From positions 1-64,000 of the forward strand of contig SVEH01000002.1 in NCBI GenBank assembly GCA_015057455.1: 64,000 nucleotides of DNA, written 5' to 3'. The notes beneath the pieces are model-generated. The model did not search any database, was not told where the DNA came from, and worked only from the letters and a program-made list of their open reading frames with translations. Shown here in pieces: positions 1 to 9,253 of this stretch; the first letter of the stretch is position 1, and each line of letters opens with the position of its first letter. The stretch is from Lachnospiraceae bacterium. GTDB lineage: Bacteria > Bacillota > Clostridia > Lachnospirales > Lachnospiraceae. The translations under genes were made by a program, and so were the position numbers.

Positions 1-90
1 ACGGAGCGCAAGCGGTGAGAAAAATATATTATATTCTCTTAAATTTGAAACTAGCATAAAAGTCTAAAACTTTCGCGGAGCTAAAAAACT
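1..90 (-). repeat. Truncated copy of the structured intergenic repeat (copy C) with flank
   Basis: Bases 1-37, read on the reverse strand, match the left end of the hairpin element at 44042-44180: the AT-rich arm (here 19-37) and the start of the enclosed segment (GCTTGCGCTCCGT, against ACTTGCGTTCCGT there). Bases 49-80 resemble the outer flank of that element (CTAG, TCTAAAAC, TTCGCGGAGC). The rest of the copy, including the partner arm, would lie left of the window. Seen directly by comparison; its function is unknown. Confidence 0.6.
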
Positions 91-554
91 CCCAATTTGA
101 GCGATAGCTCAAATTAATAATATAGGGGCCAAGAAACCTACAAATTATAGTAGATTTTTATGCAAATGTATTATATAGATTATAGTAATAACCGATATAT
201 TATGTATCGAGGGATGAAAAATGTATAAATTTAGAAATTAACTATTGAGAAATCTGAAAATATCTGTATAATAGTATGTGGACTAAAAATCGTTAGGATA
301 CTAGATGATACAGGTGTAGAATCTTGGAGTGTATAAGTGATTACAGTTGTAGAATTTCTAAGTAGTGTCAGTTGTCTAAAAATTAATAAAAATTCAAAAA
401 AACAATTAAAAAAGTAGTACTAGGACTAATTTCCTACATGTTAGGCCTACACAAAATTTTGTGTTGTTATTGATAAGGAACACTATATATTGTATGGAAT
501 TAGCAAAAATACCTAAAAAATGTTAATAAATAGTCCAAAAGTCTAGTAAATCTC
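91..554. other. Non-coding stretch upstream of mraZ
   Basis: No convincing gene. It holds a perfect 9-bp stem with a GATA tetraloop (94-115), an imperfect 14-bp direct repeat (309-322 and 342-355, one mismatch) and a perfect 16-bp palindrome (449-464). None is followed by a T-run that would make it an obvious terminator on the + strand. Confidence 0.6.
449..464. repeat. 16-bp perfect palindrome
   Basis: ACACAAAATTTTGTGT is perfectly self-complementary with no loop, about 90 bp upstream of the mraZ -35 box. It could be a dimer-binding operator or a chance AT-rich palindrome; no regulator is identifiable. Confidence 0.35.
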
Positions 555-583
555 TTGAACAATTACCAAAAATAGTATAAAAT
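555..583 (+). promoter_or_regulatory. Sigma-A promoter of the mraZ (dcw) operon
   Basis: TTGAAC (555-560), a 17-bp spacer and TAAAAT (578-583) match the vegetative consensus with ideal spacing. Transcription would start near 590, immediately before the AAGTGG repeats and about 60 nt before the mraZ ATG. Confidence 0.7.
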
Positions 584-591
584 ATACATAT

Positions 592-638
592 AAGTGGAGC
601 AAAGTGGTGAAAAGTGGAAAATTGAAACATGAAAGTGG
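592..638 (+). promoter_or_regulatory. Predicted MraZ operator: AAGTGG direct repeats
   Basis: AAGTGG occurs at 592, 602 and 612, exactly 10 bp apart, with a fourth copy at 633. MraZ proteins are known to bind 10-bp-phased direct repeats upstream of their own gene (TGGGN with 5-bp spacers in E. coli; AAAGTG-type heptamers with 3-bp spacers in Mollicutes). The array lies at or just after the predicted transcription start, which fits autorepression of the division operon. Confidence 0.75.
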
Positions 639-648
639 GGCAGATGTT

Positions 649-1077
649 ATGTTCATGGGTGAATTTAATCACACAGTAGATGTAAAAGGACGTATCATTG
701 TTCCATCTAAGCTTAGAGAAGAACTGGGTGAACAGTTTGTTGTGACAGTTGGTTTAGATGGATGCTTATTTGTGTACCCATTGACAGAGTGGGAAGCTTT
801 TGTGGAACAACTTAAAACTTTACCCGGACAAGCTCAAGGAAGAAGGCTTCAGAGATATTTTATGTCACTAGCAGCAGATTGCGAGATAGATAAGCAAGGG
901 AGATTTTTGATTCCGGCTAAGTTAAGAGAATTGGCGGGACTCGATAAGGATGTTGTATTTGCTGGTGTAATTAATAAAATAGAACTTTGGAGTAAAGAAA
1001 AGTGGGATGAAATTAACAACTTTGATAATATGGATGACGTAGCAGAATGTATGTCTGAATATGGTCTTAGTTTTTAG
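649..1077 (+). CDS. mraZ: MraZ, transcriptional regulator of the dcw cluster
   Basis: A 142-residue protein with two SpoVT/AbrB-like halves, each carrying the DxxGR signature (D11-R15 in DVKGRIIVPSKLRE and D81-R85 in DKQGRFLIPAKLRE). MraZ is a ring-forming DNA-binding regulator of division and wall genes, normally about 140-150 residues. The frame is open from a GTG at 604, but I place the start at ATG 649: it has a purine-rich GTGGGG 8 nt upstream and gives the family's usual MFMGEF-like N-terminus. The upstream GTG lies inside the AAGTGG operator array. It is followed 12 bp later by rsmH, the conserved order. Autoregulation is likely because of the repeats. Confidence 0.95.
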   Translation: MFMGEFNHTVDVKGRIIVPSKLREELGEQFVVTVGLDGCLFVYPLTEWEAFVEQLKTLPGQAQGRRLQRYFMSLAADCEIDKQGRFLIPAKLRELAGLDKDVVFAGVINKIELWSKEKWDEINNFDNMDDVAECMSEYGLSF

Positions 1078-1089
1078 TCGGAGGTAGAT

Positions 1090-2025
1090 ATGGAGTTTAA
1101 ACATGTGTCAATATTACTTGATGAGGTTATCAGAGAGTTGGATATAAAAGAGGATGGGACATATGTTGACGGAACCCTAGGTGGTGCAGGTCATGCAAGT
1201 CATGTATGTGCACAATTGGGTGATAATGGTAGGTTCATTGGAATTGACCAGGATGAGGACGCTATTGCAGCAAGTACCAAGAGGCTTGAGCAATATGGAG
1301 ATAAAGTGACAATAGTTAGAGATAACTATTCTAATATACAAAAAGTTTTAAGAGAATTAGGAATTGATAAAGTTGATGGGATAGTCTTGGATTTGGGAGT
1401 TTCGTCATATCAGTTAGATAAAGCAGATAGAGGCTTTACTTACAGAGAAGATGTAACATTAGATATGAGGATGGATAGAAGACAAGAGAAGACAGCAAAA
1501 GATATCGTTAATAATTATTCTGAATACGATTTGTATAGAATAATAAGAGATTATGGAGAAGATAAGTTTGCTAAGAATATAGCTAAACATATTGTGGCTA
1601 ATAGACAGATTCAACCAATTGAAACAACTTTTCAATTGAATGAGATTATAAAGAATGCCATACCTATGAAGGTGAGAAAAAAAGGAGGACATCCTTCTAA
1701 GAAGACTTACCAAGCTATACGAATCGAACTTAACAAAGAACTGGAAGTTTTAGAGAATACTCTAAACGATATGATAGAATTATTAAAACCTGGTGGAAGA
1801 ATATGTATTATTACATTTCATTCGCTAGAGGACAGAATTGTTAAAAGTATTTTTAGGAACAATGAGAATCCATGTACATGTCCACCATCATTTCCAGTTT
1901 GCATGTGTGGTGCAGTACCAAAAGGGAAAGTAGTAACAAGAAAACCAATTTTACCATCAGAAGAGGAGATGGAGATGAATAGCAGATCAAAAAGTGCTAA
2001 ACTAAGGGTATTTACTAGAGTATAG
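1090..2025 (+). CDS. rsmH: RsmH, 16S rRNA (cytosine-1402 N4)-methyltransferase
   Basis: A 311-residue SAM-dependent methyltransferase (formerly MraW) that methylates C1402 in the decoding centre of the 30S subunit. The SAM-binding loop [11 protein letters not shown] starts at residue 27, and the C-terminus ends with the family's conserved RSKSAKLRV-type segment. An inserted Cys cluster ([13 protein letters not shown], about residue 258) is common in Firmicutes homologues. The Shine-Dalgarno sequence GGAGGT lies just before the ATG. Second gene of the dcw operon, in the standard mraZ-rsmH-ftsL order. Confidence 0.97.
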   Translation: MEFKHVSILLDEVIRELDIKEDGTYVDGTLGGAGHASHVCAQLGDNGRFIGIDQDEDAIAASTKRLEQYGDKVTIVRDNYSNIQKVLRELGIDKVDGIVLDLGVSSYQLDKADRGFTYREDVTLDMRMDRRQEKTAKDIVNNYSEYDLYRIIRDYGEDKFAKNIAKHIVANRQIQPIETTFQLNEIIKNAIPMKVRKKGGHPSKKTYQAIRIELNKELEVLENTLNDMIELLKPGGRICIITFHSLEDRIVKSIFRNNENPCTCPPSFPVCMCGAVPKGKVVTRKPILPSEEEMEMNSRSKSAKLRVFTRV

Positions 2026-2084
2026 GAGTTAATTTAAAAGGGATTGTAATTATTGTTTTGTGATTAATTAAGGAGGCAGATTCT

Positions 2085-2693
2085 ATGCATAGTTACAATT
2101 ACCAAAGGACTGGTTTTAATGCTAGAGAAAACAGATATGGACATCGTGAAAAAAGTACATCACATAACACTTATGTAGATGGGAATTTAGCAAGAAAGTA
2201 TCAAGCATATGAACCTTATGAAGACGAAGATAAAGAGTGGCTTAGAGAAATATATAGACAAAGGGATGTTGAGAATGCTCGAGAAGAAAGAGCAAGAAAG
2301 TCTAGACAAAGAAGACTTGAGCAAGCTAAGAGTATAAGTGTATCAACCTTTGTTATGTTAGCAGCAGTAGTAGGTGTAATCGTATATTTGTGTATTGGTT
2401 ATATTCAAGCTCAAAGTAGTGTAACAGCACTTAATAATGAGATTATTAAGTTAGAGACAGATTACGATGCATTGAAGGCTAAGAATGATTCGGATTATAA
2501 AGAAATCGAAGCTACAGTTGATTTACAAAAGATATATAATACAGCAACAAAAGAGTTAGGAATGGTATTTGCTAACAACAATAAGATTGTAACATATGAT
2601 AACAATGAAAGTGCATATGTTAGACAATATGAGGATATTGATGAAGAGTATGAAGAGAATGTTTGGGATGATATAGCTGATGCTGTAAACTAG
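2085..2693 (+). CDS. ftsL: FtsL-like cell-division membrane protein
   Basis: A 202-residue bitopic protein. It has a charged cytoplasmic N-terminus (1-84, rich in Arg and Glu), one membrane helix (about 85-107) and an extracytoplasmic coiled coil (about 110-143), then an acidic tail. This architecture and the slot between rsmH and the first class B PBP are those of FtsL, which with DivIC/FtsB and DivIB/FtsQ links the FtsW-PBP2 pair to the divisome. FtsL diverges quickly, so the call rests on topology and synteny rather than motifs. The long N-terminus is typical of clostridial versions. AAGGAGG lies 9 nt before the ATG. Confidence 0.75.
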   Translation: MHSYNYQRTGFNARENRYGHREKSTSHNTYVDGNLARKYQAYEPYEDEDKEWLREIYRQRDVENAREERARKSRQRRLEQAKSISVSTFVMLAAVVGVIVYLCIGYIQAQSSVTALNNEIIKLETDYDALKAKNDSDYKEIEATVDLQKIYNTATKELGMVFANNNKIVTYDNNESAYVRQYEDIDEEYEENVWDDIADAVN

Positions 2694-2720
2694 TTTATGT
2701 TTTGAATAGGAGCTATTAAA

Positions 2721-4691
2721 ATGGAGACAAACAGGGATAATAGAAGAAGAAACAGAAAAAATAAAGATAAAAAACTAACATATAAAATGCAAGCAAATTT
2801 TTTGCTTGCATTTGGTGCTGTTTTAGCTGCAATGGTTTTATTGGTTGGCGTATTAATAAAAATAAACATCAAAGATGGTGAAAAATACGCAAAAAGAGTG
2901 TTGTCACAACAAAGTTATACAAGTAGCGAGATACCTTTTAAAAGAGGTGATATAGTTGATCGTAATAATGTAGTTATGGCAACAAGTATAAAAAAGTATG
3001 ATTTGGCTATAGATGTTAGTTTTGCATTGTCTCAAAGTGAAGATGAGTATCTATACAGAAGTGATATAAAAGAAGTGTTAATAAAATACTTTAAAGTTTC
3101 AGAGTCAGATGTTGAGAAAGCCTTTAAAGAAAGGGCAGAAGCAAAGTATTTCTTGATAAAGAAGGAGATTCCAACAAAGACAGTTGATGGTTTTGAAGAA
3201 TATGTAGAAGAAAAATATAAGGAACCTAATCCAATAAAAAAAGCGCTATGGTTTGAAGAAAGATATGAAAGAATTTATCCTTTAGATACTGTAGCAAGTA
3301 GTATTATTGGATTTACCTATGATACCAATCAAGGGAATTGGGGGATTGAGGAAAGATACAATTCTCAGTTGAATGGTTCTACAGGTAGAATATATGGATA
3401 TTTTAACTCAGATTTAAGTTTAGAAGAGACAGTTAAAAGTGCAGAAGATGGTAATACAATAATAACTACAATAGATAGTAATGTTCAAAGTATAGTTGAA
3501 AAATATATTAAGAAGTTTAATGAGGATGTAGGCAGTAAAAATGCAGCAGTAGTTATAGGAGATCCTAATACAGGTAATATAGTAGCAATGGCATCTTCTA
3601 ATGGAATTTATGATTTAAATAATCCAAGAGATTTATCTTTGTATTATGAAGAAGATGAAATAGAAGAGATGTCATCAGAAGAAAAACTCGAAGCACTTAA
3701 TAATATATGGAGAAATTATTGTATAAGTGATACATATGAGCCAGGTTCTACTTTTAAGCCATTTGTTGTTGCAGCAGCATTAGAGGAAGGAATTGTTACA
3801 CCTAGTAATTCTTATTATTGTGATGGTAGAGAAGTTGTTGCAGCTGGTACATCAGCAATAAGGTGTGCTAAGAGAGAGGGACATGGAACAATTAATTTAA
3901 ATCAAGCTTTAGCATTTTCTTGTAATGATGCAATGATGAATATTGGTAAAAATTTAGGACGAACAATATTTGCTAGTTATCAAAAACACTTTAACTTTAG
4001 CAAGAAAACAGGTGTTGATTTAAATGGTGAAGCTTCTGGTATTGTATATAACGCAGAACAACTTAATCCAGTAGAGCTTGCAACAAGTAGTTTTGGACAA
4101 GGTTTGAATGTAACGATGGTACAGATGTTTGCAGGTATTTCATCGTTAGTTAATGGCGGTAATTATTATGTGCCTAAAGTTGTTGATAGAATAGTTAATT
4201 CGAGTGGTGCAACAATAGAAAGATGCGAACCTATTCTTAAGAACAAGGTTATTTCAAAAGAGACTTCTGAATTTATAAAAGAGTCAATGGAGAATGCGGT
4301 AAAGACAGGTACTGCAAAATATGCTCACATTGATGGTTATAATATAGGTGGTAAAACTGGTACAGCGCAAAAGCTACCTCGTTCAGAAGGTAATTATTTG
4401 GTTTCATTTATAGGCTGTGTACCATGTGATGAACCAGAATTAATTATATATACAATAGTTGATGAGCCAAATGTAGAAGATCAGGCACAAAGTAAATTTG
4501 CACAAGAATTATCAGCTAATATTTTAAGAGAAGTACTTCCATTTATGGAAATTTACTCAAGTTCTTCTAATAAGCAGAATAATAAGAAAACTAGTGATAC
4601 AACTAGTAGTACTGAATCTAATAATGGAAGTAACGATACAGTAGAAGATAATGCAGATAATAGTAATGCTGAAGGCAATTCTAATCAGTAA
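2721..4691 (+). CDS. pbpB: Class B penicillin-binding protein (PbpB/FtsI-type transpeptidase)
   Basis: A 656-residue septal D,D-transpeptidase that crosslinks peptidoglycan outside the membrane. It has a basic N-terminus, a membrane anchor (about 27-48), a PBP dimerisation domain and a transpeptidase domain with all three motifs: S343-T-F-K346 (acyl-enzyme Ser), S400-C-N402 and K545-T-G-T548. The C-terminus (about 615-656) is a Ser/Asn/Asp-rich tail. No PASTA domain is visible. It occupies the pbpB position of the Bacillus order ftsL-pbpB-spoVD; which of the two tandem PBPs is vegetative is inferred from order alone. A terminator follows. Confidence 0.92.
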   Translation: METNRDNRRRNRKNKDKKLTYKMQANFLLAFGAVLAAMVLLVGVLIKINIKDGEKYAKRVLSQQSYTSSEIPFKRGDIVDRNNVVMATSIKKYDLAIDVSFALSQSEDEYLYRSDIKEVLIKYFKVSESDVEKAFKERAEAKYFLIKKEIPTKTVDGFEEYVEEKYKEPNPIKKALWFEERYERIYPLDTVASSIIGFTYDTNQGNWGIEERYNSQLNGSTGRIYGYFNSDLSLEETVKSAEDGNTIITTIDSNVQSIVEKYIKKFNEDVGSKNAAVVIGDPNTGNIVAMASSNGIYDLNNPRDLSLYYEEDEIEEMSSEEKLEALNNIWRNYCISDTYEPGSTFKPFVVAAALEEGIVTPSNSYYCDGREVVAAGTSAIRCAKREGHGTINLNQALAFSCNDAMMNIGKNLGRTIFASYQKHFNFSKKTGVDLNGEASGIVYNAEQLNPVELATSSFGQGLNVTMVQMFAGISSLVNGGNYYVPKVVDRIVNSSGATIERCEPILKNKVISKETSEFIKESMENAVKTGTAKYAHIDGYNIGGKTGTAQKLPRSEGNYLVSFIGCVPCDEPELIIYTIVDEPNVEDQAQSKFAQELSANILREVLPFMEIYSSSSNKQNNKKTSDTTSSTESNNGSNDTVEDNADNSNAEGNSNQ

Positions 4692-4789
4692 TTAAAGTTA
4701 ATTGTGATTTCGAAATGTTCGTTATAGATTTAATAAGTTTAAGTTAGATAGATAAATTAAATAAGAATAACCTAAATATTAGAATAATG

Positions 4790-4851
4790 ATAAAACAGAT
4801 ATATCATAAGTATAAGAATATACAAATTATGAAATGTCTGTTTTATTTTTT
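4790..4851 (+). terminator. Rho-independent terminator after pbpB
   Basis: A 10-bp perfect outer stem (4790-4799 with 4837-4846), an inner CATAA/TTATG pairing and a following T-rich run. It separates the first PBP gene from the second, so the second probably has its own promoter (TATAAT at 4941-4946, no clear -35). Confidence 0.7.
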
Positions 4852-4968
4852 GTTTTTATGTTATTAATAACTATATCTACTTTTCAGTTTCATATATAAA
4901 AAATAGTGGTATTTTCTAAAAAATAGAATATTTATATTATTATAATATGTGGAAGTAGGATTTGTAAG

Positions 4969-6708
4969 GTGAATAAATTTAGAACGTATAATAAAAGAAA
5001 ATATGTACTTGTTTTAGGTATTATTTCTTTTGTAATGTGTGCATTAGTGGGGAGACTTATATATTTAATGGTATATAAGGCAGATTATTATGGAGATGGT
5101 GCTATTGAAGTTAGAGAACGTGAAAGAAAAATAAAGGCTAGGCGTGGTAGTATTAAGGATAGAAATGGAGTAGTATTAGCATCAAATAAATCTGTATGTA
5201 CAGTATCAGTAATTTATAGTCAAATAACAGATAAAGAAAAAGTAATAAGTGTATTAAGCAAAGAATTAGCAATGAATGAAAGTGATATAAGAAAAAGAGT
5301 AGAAAAAATTTCTTCTATAGAAAAGATAAAATCTAATGTTGATAAAGTAGTTGCAGACAGAATTAGAAACTATAACATGGATGGTGTAATGATAGATGAA
5401 GATTATAAAAGAACATATCCATTTAATGATTTAGCATCTACAGTATTAGGGTTTACTGGTTCAGATAATCAAGGAATTATAGGACTAGAAGTTAAGTATG
5501 ATAAGTATTTAAAAGGAAAAGAAGGAATAATTTTAACAACGACAACAGCAAATGGGATTGAGCTAGATAAAGAAGCTGAAAGGAGAGTTGAGCCAGAAGA
5601 AGGTTATAATGTTATTACTTCATTAGATTACAATATACAGAAGTATGCACAGTATTTGGCAGAAAAAGCAAAGGAAGAAAAAAGGGCTAAAAGTGTAAAG
5701 ATAACAGTTATGAATCCAAATAATGGAGAAATTTATGCAATGGTTAATGTGCCAGAATTCAATTTAAATGAACCATATGAATATAATGGTGATAAGAGTA
5801 TTTATGAAACATCAAATATTACAGATAAAAATAATTTGCTTAATGATATGTGGAGAAATAAAACTATAAGTGACACCTATGAACCAGGGTCAACATTTAA
5901 AATAGTTACAGCGGCCTCTGCGTTTGAGGAGGGAGTGCTAAAGGTAGAAGATAGATTTAATTGTCCAGGGTATAAAGTTGTCGAAGATAGAAGAATTAGA
6001 TGTCACAAGGTTGGGGGACATGGAGCGGAGGACTTTAGACAGGGGATAATGAATTCATGTAATCCGGTATTTATAGATGTTGGTTTGCGATTAACACCTA
6101 AAAAGATGTATAGTTATTATAAGAAATTGGGATTGTTTAATAAAACAGGGATTGATATACCAGGTGAAGCTAATTCAATAATGCATAAAGTTGAGAATAT
6201 AAAAGCAGTTGAACAAGCAACTATGGCATTTGGCCAGTCTATACAAATTACACCTTTGCAATTATTAGTAGCTGTAAGTGCTGTGGTAAATGGAGGAGAA
6301 ATTGTGACACCTCATTTTGTGACAGATATTGTTGATGAAGAGGGAACTTCTATTGAAACATTTAGATATAGTAATAAGAATAATGTTGTAACAAGTGAAA
6401 CTTCTAGTATTATGAAGGAATTATTAGAAGCAGTAGTTGCTGAGGGGACTGGAAATAAAGCATATGTAGAAGGTTTGAGAATTGGTGGAAAGACAGCGAC
6501 ATCAGAAAAATTACCAAGAAGGACGGGGAGATATATATCATCATTTTTAGGTGTAATGCCTATAAATAACCCACAAATTATTGCAATAGTTCTTATTGAT
6601 GAACCTGTTGGTGTGTATTATGGAGGTACAATTGCAACGCCAATAATTGCAAATCTATTCAAAAATATAGCAAATAATGGAAATAGTAGCTTGATTATGT
6701 TAGAATAA
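4969..6708 (+). CDS. spoVD: Second class B penicillin-binding protein (SpoVD-like)
   Basis: A 579-residue transpeptidase starting at GTG. It has a membrane anchor at about 12-35, a PBP dimerisation domain and a transpeptidase domain with S308-T-F-K311 and S363-C-N365. The third motif reads K508-T-A-T511 instead of KTGT, an Ala for the usual Gly at the base of the active site. Its place after pbpB matches spoVD, the sporulation-specific PBP of Bacillus, but the C-terminal PASTA domain of Bacillus SpoVD is missing. The sporulation role is inferred from synteny. It is separated from pbpB by a terminator and leads into mraY. Confidence 0.82.
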   Translation: MNKFRTYNKRKYVLVLGIISFVMCALVGRLIYLMVYKADYYGDGAIEVRERERKIKARRGSIKDRNGVVLASNKSVCTVSVIYSQITDKEKVISVLSKELAMNESDIRKRVEKISSIEKIKSNVDKVVADRIRNYNMDGVMIDEDYKRTYPFNDLASTVLGFTGSDNQGIIGLEVKYDKYLKGKEGIILTTTTANGIELDKEAERRVEPEEGYNVITSLDYNIQKYAQYLAEKAKEEKRAKSVKITVMNPNNGEIYAMVNVPEFNLNEPYEYNGDKSIYETSNITDKNNLLNDMWRNKTISDTYEPGSTFKIVTAASAFEEGVLKVEDRFNCPGYKVVEDRRIRCHKVGGHGAEDFRQGIMNSCNPVFIDVGLRLTPKKMYSYYKKLGLFNKTGIDIPGEANSIMHKVENIKAVEQATMAFGQSIQITPLQLLVAVSAVVNGGEIVTPHFVTDIVDEEGTSIETFRYSNKNNVVTSETSSIMKELLEAVVAEGTGNKAYVEGLRIGGKTATSEKLPRRTGRYISSFLGVMPINNPQIIAIVLIDEPVGVYYGGTIATPIIANLFKNIANNGNSSLIMLE

Positions 6709-6761
6709 TCTAATATAATTAGTAATGATGTGAAATTTTATTATACTAGAAGAGGTGTGTT

Positions 6762-7718
6762 ATGAAATATCAAATGATTTTACCAGCAATAATAGCATTT
6801 GCAATAAGCGTGATTATGTGTCCGTTATTTATACCATTTTTAAAGAAATTAAAATTTGGTCAGTATATAAGAGATGAAGGACCAAAGTGGCATGAAGGAA
6901 AATCAGGAACACCGACTATGGGTGGTATTGTAATTCTAGTTGCTACAGCATTGACAGCTGTATTTTATTTAAAAGGTAATACACATGTTGCAGCAGTATT
7001 GTTTGTAACATTAGGATTTGGACTTATAGGATTTTTAGATGATTATATAAAAGTTGTAATGAAAAGAAACTTAGGATTAAGAGCGTGGCAAAAAATGTTA
7101 GGCCAACTAATTGTAACAGGAATATTTGTTTATTATGTTCTTAATTATACAAAATTATCAACAGATATTATTCTCCCATTTACTAATGGTAAGACATGGG
7201 AATTTGGCGTATTATTTATACCGTTTGTGTTTGTTGTTATTTTAGGAACAGTAAACGGTGTTAATTTTACAGATGGTTTAGATGGTTTAGCATCATCTGT
7301 TACAGTTTTAGTAGCAACATTTTTTACAGTAATAGCATTCTTTGAGGGTAGTGATGTATCACCTATTACAACAGCTGTAGTAGGAAGCTTACTAGGATTT
7401 TTAGTATATAATGTTTATCCAGCGAAAGTGTTTATGGGAGATACAGGTTCATTGGCACTTGGTGGATTTGTAGCAGCTACGGCGATTATGTTAAAAATGC
7501 CATTATTTATATTACTAGTAGGAATTATATATTTTGTAGAAGTACTTTCTGTAATGTTACAAGTAAGTTACTTTAAAATGACAAAAGGTAAAAGAATATT
7601 TAAGATGGCACCAATCCATCATCATTTTGAGATGTGTGGGTGGTCAGAGACAAGAGTTGTAGCTGTATTTTCAATAGTTACAGCAATTATGTGTATGATA
7701 GCTTTAATAGCATATTAA
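6762..7718 (+). CDS. mraY: MraY, phospho-MurNAc-pentapeptide transferase
   Basis: A 318-residue polytopic enzyme that transfers phospho-MurNAc-pentapeptide from UDP to undecaprenyl phosphate, making lipid I at the cytoplasmic face of the membrane. Family motifs are visible: the catalytic Asp pair in FLDDYIK (D93-D94), NFTDGLDGLA (168-177), FMGDTGSLALGG, and the APIHHHFE histidine motif near residue 287. About ten hydrophobic helices. Length is normal (about 320). murE and murF, often next to it, are absent here. Confidence 0.97.
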   Translation: MKYQMILPAIIAFAISVIMCPLFIPFLKKLKFGQYIRDEGPKWHEGKSGTPTMGGIVILVATALTAVFYLKGNTHVAAVLFVTLGFGLIGFLDDYIKVVMKRNLGLRAWQKMLGQLIVTGIFVYYVLNYTKLSTDIILPFTNGKTWEFGVLFIPFVFVVILGTVNGVNFTDGLDGLASSVTVLVATFFTVIAFFEGSDVSPITTAVVGSLLGFLVYNVYPAKVFMGDTGSLALGGFVAATAIMLKMPLFILLVGIIYFVEVLSVMLQVSYFKMTKGKRIFKMAPIHHHFEMCGWSETRVVAVFSIVTAIMCMIALIAY

Positions 7719-7861
7719 TGCTTGATATATGATGGTTTAATAGGGACTTAAATGTATGATGCAGAATAGATTTTGTATTATGAGGCAATTTGTTGGATTA
7801 TTAATTTAGATAGTAAGAATAGAAAGTAGAATAAATACATTCCATTGAATGGAGGATAAGA

Positions 7862-9217
7862 ATGGACTTACAAGATAAAAAAATATTAGTATATGGAGCA
7901 GGAATTAGTGGTGTAGCAGCAGCTAATTTGTTGGCTAAAACTACAGCATCAGTTGTAATATATGATGGTAATCCTAATTTAGAGATAGATGAACTAAAAA
8001 AGAAATTAGTTGGTAATGAAGTGAATATAATAGTAGGAGTTATACCTGAGAATATAAGAAAAACTATTGATATAGTGGTTGTAAGTCCAGGTGTGCCTAC
8101 TGATTTACCAGATTTAATAAAGTTTGCAGATGATGGTGTTCCTATAATTGGAGAAATTGAGTTAGCATATATGTTTTCAAAAGGAAAGATTATAGGTGTA
8201 ACAGGAACTAATGGAAAGACTACAACTACTTCTATTATAGGTCAGATTTTAAGAGCACATTATGAAAGTAGTTTTGTAGTAGGTAATATTGGTATACCAT
8301 ATACAGAGATGGTTACAAAGACAAAGAACAATTCTGTAACAGTAGCAGAGATAAGCAGTTTTCAGTTAGAAACAATAAAAAGTTTTGAACCTGATGTTAG
8401 TTTAATTCTTAATATTACGCCAGATCATTTGAATAGACATCATACTATGGAGAATTATATCGAAGCCAAAATTAATATAACTAAGAATCAGTTAGAAGAT
8501 AAGGTTTGTATCCTTAATTATGAAGATGAAGAGTTAAGAAAAAGAGAAAAGAATATAAATGCTAAGATAATATATTTTAGTAGTGAAACTAGATTACGTG
8601 GTGGAATATTTATAGAAGATGATACTATTATATATAATAATAGTATTGAGGATATAAAGATATGTAATGTGAATGAGTTAAAACTATTAGGAAAACACAA
8701 TTATGAGAATGTAATGGCTGCTGTAATGGCAACTATTATGATTGGAGTTCCATTAGATATTATAATAGAAGAAATTAAGAAATTTGTATCTGTAGAGCAT
8801 AGAATAGAATATGTAAAGGAAGTTCATGGTGTAAAATATTATAATGATTCTAAGGGGACTAATCCAGACGCGGCTATAAAAGCTGTGGAAGCTATGGTAA
8901 CTCCAACATTACTTATAGCAGGTGGTTATGATAAGGATTCATCTTATGATGAATGGATTGAAACATTTGACGGTAAGATTAAGAAACTTGTATTAATTGG
9001 CCAAACGAGAGAAAAAATTGCACAAGCAGCAAGAAATAAAGGATTTGAGGCTATAGAATTAGCAGATACATTAGAGGAAGCTGTTGCAATATGTAAGAAA
9101 TCTGCACAAAAGGGAGATGCTGTTTTGTTATCACCTGCATGTGCTAGTTGGGGAATGTTTAAGAATTATGAGGAACGTGGTAATGAATTTAAGCGTTTGG
9201 TGAATGAAATGAAGTAA
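7862..9217 (+). CDS. murD: MurD, UDP-MurNAc-L-alanine--D-glutamate ligase
   Basis: A 451-residue cytoplasmic Mur ligase that adds D-Glu to UDP-MurNAc-L-Ala using ATP. The N-terminal Rossmann-like domain begins VYGAGISGVAAA (10-21), the ATP-binding loop TGTNGKTT is at 114-121, and the C-terminal domain contains YNDSKGTNPDA. Normal length. A short hairpin (7841-7853, TCCAT/ATGGA) overlaps the GGAGG ribosome binding site and could weakly mask it. Confidence 0.97.
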   Translation: MDLQDKKILVYGAGISGVAAANLLAKTTASVVIYDGNPNLEIDELKKKLVGNEVNIIVGVIPENIRKTIDIVVVSPGVPTDLPDLIKFADDGVPIIGEIELAYMFSKGKIIGVTGTNGKTTTTSIIGQILRAHYESSFVVGNIGIPYTEMVTKTKNNSVTVAEISSFQLETIKSFEPDVSLILNITPDHLNRHHTMENYIEAKINITKNQLEDKVCILNYEDEELRKREKNINAKIIYFSSETRLRGGIFIEDDTIIYNNSIEDIKICNVNELKLLGKHNYENVMAAVMATIMIGVPLDIIIEEIKKFVSVEHRIEYVKEVHGVKYYNDSKGTNPDAAIKAVEAMVTPTLLIAGGYDKDSSYDEWIETFDGKIKKLVLIGQTREKIAQAARNKGFEAIELADTLEEAVAICKKSAQKGDAVLLSPACASWGMFKNYEERGNEFKRLVNEMK

Positions 9218-9253
9218 TATAAGTGTTTAACACAAATATAATGGAGGCAAGTT

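Noticed and set aside
604-648. Longer mraZ starting at GTG 604
   Set aside because: The codon lies inside the AAGTGG operator repeats and the extension is not part of the MraZ family; ATG 649 has a purine-rich site and the right N-terminus.
6400-6708. PASTA domain expected at the end of SpoVD
   Set aside because: The protein ends soon after the transpeptidase domain; no room or motif for PASTA.
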